From Paratinospora sagittata (lineage: Eukaryota > Streptophyta > Magnoliopsida > Ranunculales > Menispermaceae), in the NCBI GenBank assembly GCA_035771175.1, contig CM069611.1, forward strand, positions 16,048,866 through 16,112,865: 64,000 nucleotides of DNA. Direction: 5' to 3'. Under the pieces are notes generated by a model. It saw only the letters and a program-made list of their open reading frames with translations. It was not told where the DNA came from and made no database searches. Shown piece after piece: positions 23,470 through 33,412 of the stretch; position 1 is the stretch's first letter; each line of letters opens with the position of its first letter. A program made the translations under genes and the position numbers.

Positions 23470-24057
23470 TCAGGACGGACTGGCTGGACAGTTGATGGAG
23501 ACGTTGTTGCTATGGACGTGGCAGACACAGAGGAGGGACCCTGCAGAGAAGAAAACATACCTGTGCGATGAGGATTTCGCGGGATGAAGGACTGATGGTA
23601 GGTCCGACGATGAAGAAGAGGACGAACAACTGGCAAGTCGGTATGAACTTGATGACGAAGGTGGCTGTACAGAGCACATATCATAGAACATAAATGCAGA
23701 CGAGGATACAAATATCCTGGATCCAGAGGAGAACGACGAATATGGAGACCAACGGGAGTTGATCGGTTCATGGGAAGGGGATAAATTCTCTGCTGCTTCT
23801 TCATCAAGATCGTCGTGTAAGGAGTCCAAGTAAGCTTGAGAACACTGGTAAGTATCTTCAGGAGAGTCGACTCCTAAGGCTTGACGTTCTGTTGTTTCTG
23901 CTTCTTGTTCAGTAAGAATTTCTTCATATGTGAGAGGAGTGTTATCACGGAATTGTACCGGAGGCAGATCTAGACTATCAGGAGCCAAGTTTTGGACCAG
24001 AGAAGTAAGATGATCTTCTGGAATGAATTTTCTAGGGCTGCGTATCATAGGTGACAC
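23470..24057 (-). CDS. Hypothetical acidic/Ser-rich ORF distal to the pararetrovirus polyprotein
   Basis: A 195-codon open frame begins MSPMIRSPRKF, is acidic in its first half and strongly Ser-rich in its second. It lies between the RNase H tail and the TATA-bearing end, where caulimovirids often have a distal ORF or polyprotein tail. No family is recognised. A second frame (23807-23349) overlaps it, and the Ser run may be out of the original frame, so the true product is unclear. Confidence 0.35.
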   Translation of the reverse strand: MSPMIRSPRKFIPEDHLTSLVQNLAPDSLDLPPVQFRDNTPLTYEEILTEQEAETTERQALGVDSPEDTYQCSQAYLDSLHDDLDEEAAENLSPSHEPINSRWSPYSSFSSGSRIFVSSSAFMFYDMCSVQPPSSSSSYRLASCSSSSSSSDLPSVLHPAKSSSHRYVFFSAGSLLCVCHVHSNNVSINCPASPS

Positions 24058-24144
24058 ATGGTCGGGCTGGTTATTGATATCATTCAGAAATGTACATAAA
24101 CCAGAAATTACCTGTGGTGTTGGCGAACATGTATATGTCTGGAA

Positions 24145-26830
24145 TTACTGCAAGTAGTGTTCAACAACTAACCCTTGAGGAGAGTCTGAGTAGGGTTGAT
24201 GACATATATAAATGGCATGTTGTCGGAAGGGAAATAATTTACATATTTCATTAACATGCCAAGTCCAGGTACTTATAGGAGCAAATAATTGGAGACACTC
24301 CTGTAGGTGAGAAGACGGAGGCTTCCAGAGTTGGTTCTGTAGCTGTGATGGGATGAATGCTACAACTATTTTGTATAGACAAGAAACACACCAAATGTAC
24401 CAGAATAAATTGTCAGTGAGGAAGGTACGAAGGTGGATGATGAGCAGATATGGGCGTGTCTGATTGAATGGATTGCCCTGTTGAATATGTTCTGGGAAGT
24501 CCATAAGATGTCGATGTGCATCGTAAAACATCTTGGATGGGGCCAACTCATTAACTTCATGGCCCGTTGTTGGGTTATTACTGTCAGGTGGAACAGTAAT
24601 GACACAAATAAGTGGAATGGATCCAGAGGGATGGTACAATTGGATGGGTTTGTGCCTTGTACCAATTTTGGGCTGTAACAGGAGAGGAAGATTAAAACAT
24701 CCTGTTAATAATGAGAGTTGGGCCTTGAAAGGAAATCTGCTAACACATTCTTGTTGCCTGGTATGTGTTTTACAGTAAAGGTATATTGTGAAAACCATTC
24801 TTGGAGGCGAAGAAGTTGAGTAGAAGGCACCAATTTATTTTTAAATTCCAGCATTTTGGGGAATGATGAACTATCCATTTGAATTTCAAATTGTGCTAGA
24901 TGTAAGAAAAAGGCAAACTTCTATATACCATATTTGACTGCAAGGATTTCATTGATGGTAATATGGTAGTGAAGTTCTGCATCAGTAAATTTACCACTCT
25001 GATAACCACAAATATTAGATTTGTCACCCAAATGTTCAAGGAGAACAACTCCCTAGTAGTGGTCAGAGGCATCTGTCTGAAGAATTAAAGTGCCAGTAGT
25101 TGGTAGAACCAGAGGAGGAGGATTCTGACATGCATTCTTCAGATGTTAAACAACTTGAGTATGTTCATTTTGCCAAGGAGGAGGATCTTTCCGTAGAAGG
25201 GAAGAAAGAACATACATGCATTGACTCACACGTGGCAAAAATGAGCGTAAATAGTTAACTACGCCAAGGAACTGCTGTAATTGTTGTTTCGTCAAATGAG
25301 AATTTGGAAACTGTAAAAGTTCAATGGCTATGTGAGAACCTGGTTGATAGACTCCATTGAAAAACTTCATACTGAGAAAATCAATCTCATTTGTGTTGAG
25401 AATGTTTTTCTTCTCAGAGAGCATAATTCCTGCAGCTTCAGTTATATCCAAAAATTGAGATAGAAGCTGTTGATGATCAGAATCTGTTTTTAAAAATAGA
25501 AGAATATCATCAATATAGATCAATGCTGTATGTAGAAGTAGAGCATAGATCTTGGTCATAGCTTTTTGAAATAATGATTGAGCAACCGTAAGACCAAATG
25601 ACATAACCGTTCATTGATAATGTGCATTGGGAATGCAGAAGGTAGTTTTGGGACGATCATCCGGATGAACACCAAGTTACCAGGAACCTGCTTTAAGATC
25701 AAACTTACTATAAATGGTAGATCCAGCAAGTAGTGAGAGCTGAGACGATATTTTTGGAAGAGGAAACTTATTATCACGTAAGAAAGTGTTCAGAAGCTTA
25801 TAGTTGATAACAAGCTTTTTCATACCACGTCTCTGTTCAGCTCGTTTATTTACATAAAACGCCTGACATGCCCATTCAGAACTAGTTGGTTCGACTAAGC
25901 CTTGGGCAAGTAATTCATCACACTCTTGTCTAGCAAGAGTTAGTTCATCTGGAGGCATTCCTGGATGGATTGCCTTTGTAGGATTGATACCTTCATTGAG
26001 CTTGAAAGGTAAATGGACATAATATTCTGCATTCTTCCATAAGGGATGAGGATTCGTGAAATCCTTATGAGATTCAGTGAAAGACTGTTTGAGTCGGTTC
26101 TGGAGAGAATTAGCATTTTGTATAGCATAGAGCTTTGGGATGCTGGTATATGGAAGAAATTGTTGTTTATACTGAATTCCTGTAAGAAGAATTTTGAGCT
26201 TTGTCTTGGAATAGATGTCCATACCAAATAAGATATCTTTATCAGGTAGTTCACAACCAATAATGTGTGTCTAGATATTCAAATCTAGGAAGATCTTCAA
26301 ACCAATTTTCTTTGTGGTGATAAGATTTGTTTGAAAAACTTCATTATTGGCAGCTTTGAATAATTCTTTGTGGGCTTTTCAACAGTCTGGAGGAAGGATG
26401 TTTGGATTCATGATACTTTTAAAAGCACCTGTATCAAAATAAGCGATTACTGTGATAGGTTGATCGAACTTTGTTTGCAACAGAGAGATCTGGGCATATG
26501 ACATCATATGAGAAGGACTAGTTGGAAATGTGGGGAAAGGTTGAGAAACCATGCCCATGTAAGGATCTGGATCATCTGAGTATCCAGAGGAATTATCAGA
26601 AGAATATCCTGATGATGTATCTTGATAAACAAATATAGTAGCTTCATCAGGGGAATCCTGTTCAGAAAATATAGATTTAATATCCTGATTGTCATTCATG
26701 GAGTAGGATTGTTGAATCTGTTGGATCAAATGTTGACTCTTTTTCTTGTCAGGGCATTGTTTTGCATAATGTCATGGTTTCTTGCATATATAGCAACGAG
26801 AGTCTTTGGGAGAAGAATTATGAGTCGGTA
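24145..26830 (-). pseudogene. Pararetrovirus-like protease-RT-RNase H polyprotein, broken
   Basis: Domain order on the - strand: zinc knuckle (26800-26750), acidic linker, protease (26500-26380), spacer, RT (about 26000-25350) and RNase H (25130-24750), then a C-terminal region to 24145 that I do not recognise. Open blocks are 26729-26379, 26222-25677, 25604-25146 and 24798-24145, separated by in-frame stops (for example near 26273, 25676, 25613 and 25145) and at least one probable frameshift. The RT keeps the YIDD catalytic Asp pair. The sequence is described as found; no intact frame exists. Confidence 0.72.
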
Positions 26831-27177
26831 AAAAAAAACAAAAAAAGAAAAGAAATTATAGATTATAGATTATAGACGTATATTAATAATTGCTTTCTTT
26901 AAAAAAATAAAAAAATAAAATAAAAATAATTATTGCTTGAAGCCTTGAAACCAAAATTTGATGAACTACGCCGTACGTATACACCACCATGCCCATGGGC
27001 GCCAATTGTAAAATTAGCTTGTTTTGGTTACCGTTGAGATGGGAAGACGTGGCAACACTTAAGAGATTCTGTGTCCAACTTTCCAAAGAAAGCCGAGTCT
27101 ACCGAGTGTCCGTTTTATTTCCATTCTTTGGGAAAATTTCAAACACCGTTATAATACAGGTAGTCTGATACATCACG
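26831..27177. other. AT-rich flank between pararetrovirus remnant and GH3 promoter
   Basis: Contains A-rich runs and ttatagattatagattatag microrepeats near 26857. No gene seen. Confidence 0.5.
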
Positions 27178-27349
27178 AACTTTACTTTTTTGTTGAATTT
27201 CATCCTTATCCTTTACGGTCTCTTAATAGTGAGAGTTACTGCAATTTAAGTAAAATACAAAGTTAGTATATAAAACTTTGCTTTTTTGTTGAATTTCATC
27301 CTTATCCTTTATGGTCTCTTAATAGTGAGAGTTACTGCAATTTAAATAT
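27178..27349 (+). repeat. Tandem duplication (two copies, 96-bp period) in the GH3 promoter
   Basis: The segments starting at 27178 and 27274 share about 75 bp almost identically (tttttgttgaatttcatcc, tcttaatagtgagagttact). They lie 130-310 bp upstream of the TATA box and could duplicate cis elements. Confidence 0.85.
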
Positions 27350-27484
27350 AAATCCGTTGTTTCCTTGTTAAAAAACAAAAACAAGACAAAATACAACTTT
27401 CTCGTACTTGCTTTTGTTGTTGGAATTGGATATAGGCTGTTGTGTGCTGATCCTACAGCAATTACAACGTTACTCGTTAAAGCC

Positions 27485-27492
27485 TATAAATA
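27485..27492 (+). promoter_or_regulatory. TATA box of the GH3 gene
   Basis: TATAAATA about 30 bp upstream of the likely start region (27510-27520), followed by a CT-rich leader with ctcgctcgctcgctc near 27546, a typical plant Y-patch. Confidence 0.75.
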
Positions 27493-27574
27493 CCTCATAT
27501 CTTCCCTTCTCCACTCTTCATCATTAACTCTCTCGCTAGCTCTCTCGCTCGCTCGCTCGCTCCATCTTCCTCTC

Positions 27575-28088
27575 GTAAGTTTTTTTTAGTTTCTTCAATT
27601 ACTTCTCTAGTTTACGTTTGCTTATGGATATTGCTCAGTTAAGATATAATGATCGATCTTTTTTTTCTGAGCTTTGGATATGTTGGAACGATCTGCAAGT
27701 CCTTTAATTTATTGTATTTTGTTTGGAGATTCTTCGTACCTACTGCTTCTGATTTTCAGTTATTTCAAACGTTGAAATCTGTACTTTTTTTCAAAGGTTT
27801 TAACTACAATTCTAGAGCCCATGAATGTTTTGATCCTATAGTCATCAATGCAGAAGCTTAATAAGTTTTCTTCGATTTCTGTACCTTTTCTTTTCTATGG
27901 AGTTTGCTCGTTGTTTCCAACATGGTGTGTTTAAAGTTTTGCTTTTTCTTAGATGGTTGTTCTGTTAGGCTATTAAGTTATTTACTTGAATGGGTTGATT
28001 CGATCTGTTTTTAGTTTCCTGGTTCTAATTACAGTTACAAATAGAGCATGAGACCATGTTTGATTCTGTTGCTTATATCTTCTTCCAG
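27575..28088 (+). other. 5'-UTR leader intron of the GH3 gene
   Basis: Donor GTAAGT at 27575 after the CT-rich leader and acceptor ttcttccAG at 28087-28088, 26 nt before the ATG. The interior is T-rich as in plant introns. Leader introns often raise expression in plants; here that is inference only. Confidence 0.65.
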
Positions 28089-28114
28089 AATCATCTGTGA
28101 ATTGAAGAAGAAAT

Positions 28115-31065
28115 ATGGTGGCAAGAATTTCGATCTGTTTGGTTGCGTTTCTCTTCTTATGTACTTTCTGGACAAGTTCAGCACAAGAAAACAACCCCAA
28201 GTATAGAGACCCAAATCAGCCTATCAATGTTCGGATTAGAGATCTCATGAATCGAATGACTCTAGAAGAGAAGATTGGTCAGATGGCACAGATTGATCGA
28301 GATGGTGCCACTGCTGAAATCATGAAAAATTACTCCATAGGTATAATAATTATTTATATCCTACTTTAATATCAAGAATTAAACTGAAGAAGGTAGAATA
28401 TTAATTGGAGTGAAGAAAAAATGGTTCTTTTATTAATTTAATTGTGATGATATGATATGCAGGGAGTCTACTGAGTGGGGGAGGACACGTGCCACGTCCT
28501 CAAGCCACCGCCGAGGATTGGGTAAACATGGTGAATGAGTTTCAGAATGGTTCTCTCTCTAGTCGTCTCGGTATACCCATGATCTATGGCATTGATGCTG
28601 TTCATGGACACAATAATGTTTATAAGGCAACAATATTCCCACACAATATTGGGCTTGGATGCACAAGGCAAGCATCGATACCTTATTTCCTCTACAAATT
28701 AATTTCTCTTTGGGTAATTGAGAATAAAATTTTTTGTGCCCTTTTCTTTGTTCTTTTCTGAAACTCCATGTTTTGAAACAGTAAACCTTTTTTTTTTTTT
28801 GGGTAAACTTTATTCAAATCTTTTTGTTGAATTTTGTTTGTATCTTTAATTAATGAGTAGATTCTTGAAAACCTCAAATAGGCATTGTAAAACAACCGCG
28901 AAAGGAAACTTGATTTGTTAATGTTTTATTTCTTGTCTTTTCTTTTTATATTGGTTATGGTCCTCAAAAGCTGACGCTTCCTATGATATTATTCACTAGG
29001 GAACCAGAACTTGTGAAGAGAATTGGTGCTGCAACAGCTCTTGAAGTTAGAGCTACCGGGATTCAATACGCTTTTGCTCCATGTATTGCGGTCTGCAGAG
29101 ATCCTCGATGGGGCCGTTGCTATGAGAGCTACAGTGAGGATCACAAGGTTGTCCAAGAAATGACAGAGATTATACCTGGATTGCAGGGTGATATCCCTCC
29201 TGGTTCTCGAAAGGGAGTTCCATATGTTGGTGGAAAGTAAGCCAATTCAATTACCCTTTCTATTAGAAGCACACATCTCCTCTTTGATTCTGTTCTGATT
29301 GAAAGTTTTTCAGGATATAATGTTCTTAGCAAGTTGATTTAATAACAGATGTAATGTTGTTTTCTTTTGCAGGACAAAGGTTGCAGCTTGTGCAAAGCAC
29401 TTTGTTGGTGATGGCGGCACAGTTAAGGGCATCGATGAAAACAACACTATAATAGATAAACATGGATTGTTCAGCATCCACATGCCTGCCTTCTATAATT
29501 CTATCATTAAGGGGGTCTCAACTGTAATGGTCTCCTACTCAAGCTGGAATGGGAAGAAGATGCACGCCAACCGTGATCTTGTCACTGGCTTCCTCAAGAA
29601 CACCTTGAAGTTCCGGGTAAAAGACCTTGAACTTGGATTCATATGTAATATATATATATATATTATTCGTCTCCAGTACTGTTCTTGAAGCTGGAATATT
29701 CATAGTTAAGGCTAATTGTGTGAATTATCAGGGCTTTGTTATCTCTGACTGGGAAGGTATTGATCGGATAACCACACCACCTCATGCCAACTACTCGAAC
29801 TCCCTTGAAATTGGAATTAACGCTGGAATTGATATGGTAATTGAGTGGCTTCTTATCTTATACATTTAACATATATTATCGGTTTCTTAATTAAGAATAG
29901 GTGGTACATTATTTGTTCACAAGTTCTGAATTGTAAGGCTTCACTTCTATTCTGGCATTGCAGGTCATGGTTCCCTACAACCAAACTGAGTTTATCAATG
30001 ATGTGGTGAACAGTGTCAAGAACAACAAAATCCCCATGAACCGTATTGACGACGCTGTTAGGAGAATTTTGCGTGTCAAGTTCACCGTGGGTGTCTTTGA
30101 GAATCCTTTGGCTGATTTTAGTTTGGTTGATCAGCTCGGCAGCCAGGTTAGTTCATTAGATTTCCATTTTATTTTTATTTATTTATTTATTTTTTATTTT
30201 CACATCTGAGATTAAGTTTACCAAGTTAAAGGAATGAGCTACATATATGTATTATCTTCTATATATTAAACAGGCACATAGAGACCTTGCTAGGGAAGCT
30301 GTAAGAAAATCACTTGTGCTTTTGAAGAACGGAAAATCTACTGATGAGGCTGTATTGCCTCTACCTAAGAAGACATCAAGGATCCTTGTTGCTGGAAGCC
30401 ATGCAAACAATTTGGGCAATCAGTGTGGTGGGTGGACAATCAACTGGCAAGGAATTCCTGGAAACAACCTTACTCAAGGTATTTTATATATTTATTAGGA
30501 ATTGTTCTCTTTCTATCTTTCCATTTCAGTAGAATAGTCTGCATCAAATTGAGACGCTTCTGCGTGATGATGAACAGGGACTACCATTCTCAGTGGAATC
30601 ACAACTGCTGTTGATCCAAGCACTGAAGTTGTGTACAGTGAGAATCCAGATGCGGAGTTTGTCAAGTCCAACAACTTCTCTTATGCTATTGTTGTTGTGG
30701 GTGAGCCACCTTATGCAGAGTACTTTGGTGACAGCATGAACCTCACAATCTCTGAGCCTGGTCCAAGCACAATTAGGAATGTGTGTGGTTCAGTTAAGTG
30801 TGCGGTGGTGGTTGTTTCCGGTCGACCTGTCGTGGTGGAACCTTATATCTCTGAGATGGATGCCCTTGTGGCAGCTTGGCTCCCAGGAACAGAAGGTCAA
30901 GGTGTGGCCGATGTGCTCTTTGGTGACTATGGATTCTCTGGCAAGCTTTCGCGAACTTGGTTCAAAACCGTTGATCAACTCCCAATGAATGTAGGAGACG
31001 AACACTACGACCCGCTCTTCCCCTTCGGCTTTGGAATGGAGACCAAGCCTACTACAGAAAGTTAA
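28115..31065 (+). CDS. Glycoside hydrolase family 3 beta-glucosidase / exo-beta-glucanase, eight coding exons
   Basis: Coding exons are 28115-28340, 28463-28667, 29000-29236, 29373-29616, 29732-29836, 29964-30146, 30274-30478 and 30578-31065, joining in frame to 1893 nt (630 residues plus stop), the usual length for plant GH3 exo-glucanases. Residues 1-24 look like a signal peptide ([13 protein letters not shown] core), so the enzyme is probably apoplastic. The N-terminal barrel carries [10 protein letters not shown] and [10 protein letters not shown]; the nucleophile Asp is residue 310 in VISDWEGID. The C-terminal domain has [10 protein letters not shown] and the acid/base Glu at about 516 in [11 protein letters not shown], then [13 protein letters not shown]. 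It probably releases terminal glucose from cell-wall beta-glucans or glucosides; substrate cannot be read from sequence. Intron 2 (28668-28999) appears to use a GC donor. No premature stop, so it looks functional. Confidence 0.93.
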
Positions 31066-31635
31066 ACAAGTCCAATGCCATCATGAAGCTTCATACCAAA
31101 TTATACAATCAAGCTCACAATATGCTTTAGATTTTCAATTTTTTTTAATTTTTATTTCTATATCCTCATTGTAGTAATTTTAATTTAGGAGTAATATTAT
31201 TAGTCTTTCCATTAATTTAATAGAAGAAGTCATGTCTTGTGTGAACTTTTATAGCTTCAAGCGTTCCTGTTTAGTCAAGCAATGCTGCAATAGCATTAAT
31301 TCTTTTAATTGCCCATTTGGCTCCTATCTTATTTTCTTTATTTTCTATAAGAAAGACAGTGAGAGGTCATAATATGGTTTCAGCCCCCAACCATCTCAAT
31401 AAGAATTATCAGTAACTCAAATCAATACTATACTACTACTAGACGTGCAGATACGTTTCATGCACGTGGATGAATTCCTAATTTTTTTTATAATTCATAA
31501 CTTATGAATTATTGATGAAATATGAAAGTATGTAAATGTGAAAAAATATTATTATCAAAAAATAAAACAAAAACAAAAGAATAAATTTATTGAATAAGAA
31601 ATTAAAGATAAATAAATTTGAATGTATAATCAGCA
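31066..31635 (+). other. 3' UTR and downstream flank of the GH3 gene
   Basis: AT-rich, with T-rich and aataatatt-type sequence near 31140-31230 compatible with plant polyadenylation. No other gene before the CACTA end. Confidence 0.5.
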
Positions 31636-33276
31636 CACTACAAGAAACTGGCTCTTTTGTGACGGCTTAAAAAATGTCACGGATATACAATTACCGTCAC
31701 TAAAGCCCTTTTGTGACGGCATTGTGACTTTTTTATTGGGGTCGCAATAAATAGCATATCAAAAAACTTTTGTGACAGTTTTTAGTAACATGTAACAACA
31801 TGTAAAGATTAACTATTTATGGTGACAGTTTTTGTGACTGTAAATGAGGTGTCAAAATTATATTTTTTAAATTAAAATTATTAAAAATAATAATAATTTA
31901 TGACAGTGTATAGACATCACAAATAATGTACTAAAGTGACACTACATATTAGTCACTAATATTTTATTGTGACAAATAAAATTGTCACGTATGAGATTGA
32001 GGAAGCCACCCCTATTTTTTTTGTGACGGCTATATGAACATGACAAAAGTCATTTTCACTATTTTTTTAATATATATATAAATAAATATAAAAAGTTGCA
32101 TTCAAAAACCTGTTTACATGGTTATATATGAACCAAAGCAAACCAAATAATAAGCTTGAGAAACCACATAAACTATAAATAGACCTCAAAATCTTGTATC
32201 ATTTATACAAAATTGCACTTACTAACATAAACTCACGCAATCTACAAAAAAGTAGTTGTCATTTATAAATGATAGTCATGTGTTCTCATTTCACACAGAA
32301 ACAAACCTGCCAAAATAATATTCATAGACTCTATTCATGTTTGTGAACGTGAACAAAATAATCAATAAATATGGGCAATTAACCAAGCACAATTATACCC
32401 ACAAATAGAAGCCAAATAAATCCATTTATTCATATAGACCTTTAGAAATCATATTCATAAACCTGTATATATTCAAATAAATAATTACACTGAAAATGGC
32501 ATCAAACAAATAAACTTAAACTCATTAACATAAACCTATGAAGTCCATAATAAATTTATATAAATCCATGTTCATAGTAATTTAAATAAACAAATAAAGT
32601 TCAAAAGTCTTCTATCGCCTAAACTTCAAAAGCCATTTAATCAAACAAATCCATTAAAACCATTACAATATAAAAGCTTCTTGAGATCATAGTTGGACGT
32701 AGATTGCCTTGTCTTGAAAACATGTACAGGAAAAAAAATCATTTATTATACAAAGGTTTAGGTCAAACATTAATGCACTATTAAAGTTATAATATCAACT
32801 TCACATGAAACCATTATCTTAATTTTATACATTTTGTATTACAAAAACTTGATAGGATTAAATGAGATGAGCTACTAATGACCCAAAAATACATAATTAA
32901 CAAAGAATCAATTCACATAAAGAAAAATGAGAAGCTCAATAAATAATGGTTTATTTCGCTGCTGCACATATTTGATAAGCAAACCATAAAAAGTTTAAAG
33001 CATACAACCATAAAAAATACTTGCATACTGCTATATTTATAAAATTTCATTACTTCCATGATTCTAAAGAATGATAGTCACACATAAAATTTATTTCTAG
33101 AAGTTGTGTTTTCTATGAGCCACATAAAGAAAAAAAAAAAACATCATCTATATGTTAATTCAAATCTCAAAGGAAAATAAAATCTTGAAATAATTGTAAA
33201 ACTTTTGGTCATGTACTTAGATTTTCAACACCATAAATTCTTACTCAAGTACTAAGATCCTCAACATTCAATTCCC
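31636..33276. mobile_element. CACTA (En/Spm-type) transposon, left end and interior fragment
   Basis: Terminal CACTACAAGAAA at 31636, preceded by gca (possible 3-bp target duplication). Subterminal repeats of TTTGTGACGG and inverted CCGTCAC/TGTCAC words lie at about 31655, 31675, 31693, 31708, 31770, 31820 and 32018, typical of CACTA elements. No transposase frame is seen in the 1.6 kb and no matching right terminus was found, so the right boundary is open; it may be a non-autonomous or truncated copy. Confidence 0.75.
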
Positions 33277-33412
33277 TTTTTTTTTTTTTGAGAAGAGACA
33301 AAACGATGTATTAATTCATTGAGATATAAACGCAGTACAAAGAAAATGAGCACAAGAAATGCTCAATACAAAACAACATCCAACCGGGCCAAAAGCAGCA
33401 CATATACAAACG
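33277..33412 (-). mobile_element. 5'-truncated LINE 3' end with poly(A)
   Basis: A 14-nt poly(T) at 33277-33290 (poly(A) on the - strand) follows about 120 bp of non-gypsy sequence joined to the gypsy-B RT. That stretch resembles the A-tailed 3' UTR of plant L1-type LINEs. The word caattc at 33269-33274 and 33413-33418 could be a short target duplication. No coding part is present. Confidence 0.45.

Larger units (their letters stand above)
22860..26830 (-). mobile_element. Endogenous pararetrovirus-like remnant (Caulimoviridae-like), truncated and broken
   Basis: On the - strand a CCHC zinc knuckle (about 26795-26750), an aspartic protease with the motif FDTGAF (about 26450-26430), RT with YIDDILLF (about 25520) and RNase H (about 25130-24750) follow in this order, with no integrase afterwards. 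That order without integrase, the protease context and a TATA box with a leader-like region at the distal end fit a caulimovirid rather than a Ty3 element. The movement- and coat-protein part expected upstream is absent. Multiple stops and frame changes make it non-functional. An LTR element with a lost integrase is the alternative. Confidence 0.68.

Noticed and set aside
24433..24778. Open + strand frames rich in Trp and Gly
   Set aside because: Opposite strand of the pararetrovirus-like C-terminal region; no domain recognised.
27649..27861. Open frame inside the 5'-UTR intron of the GH3 gene
   Set aside because: T-rich intronic sequence with good flanking splice sites; Phe/Leu-rich peptide without family resemblance.
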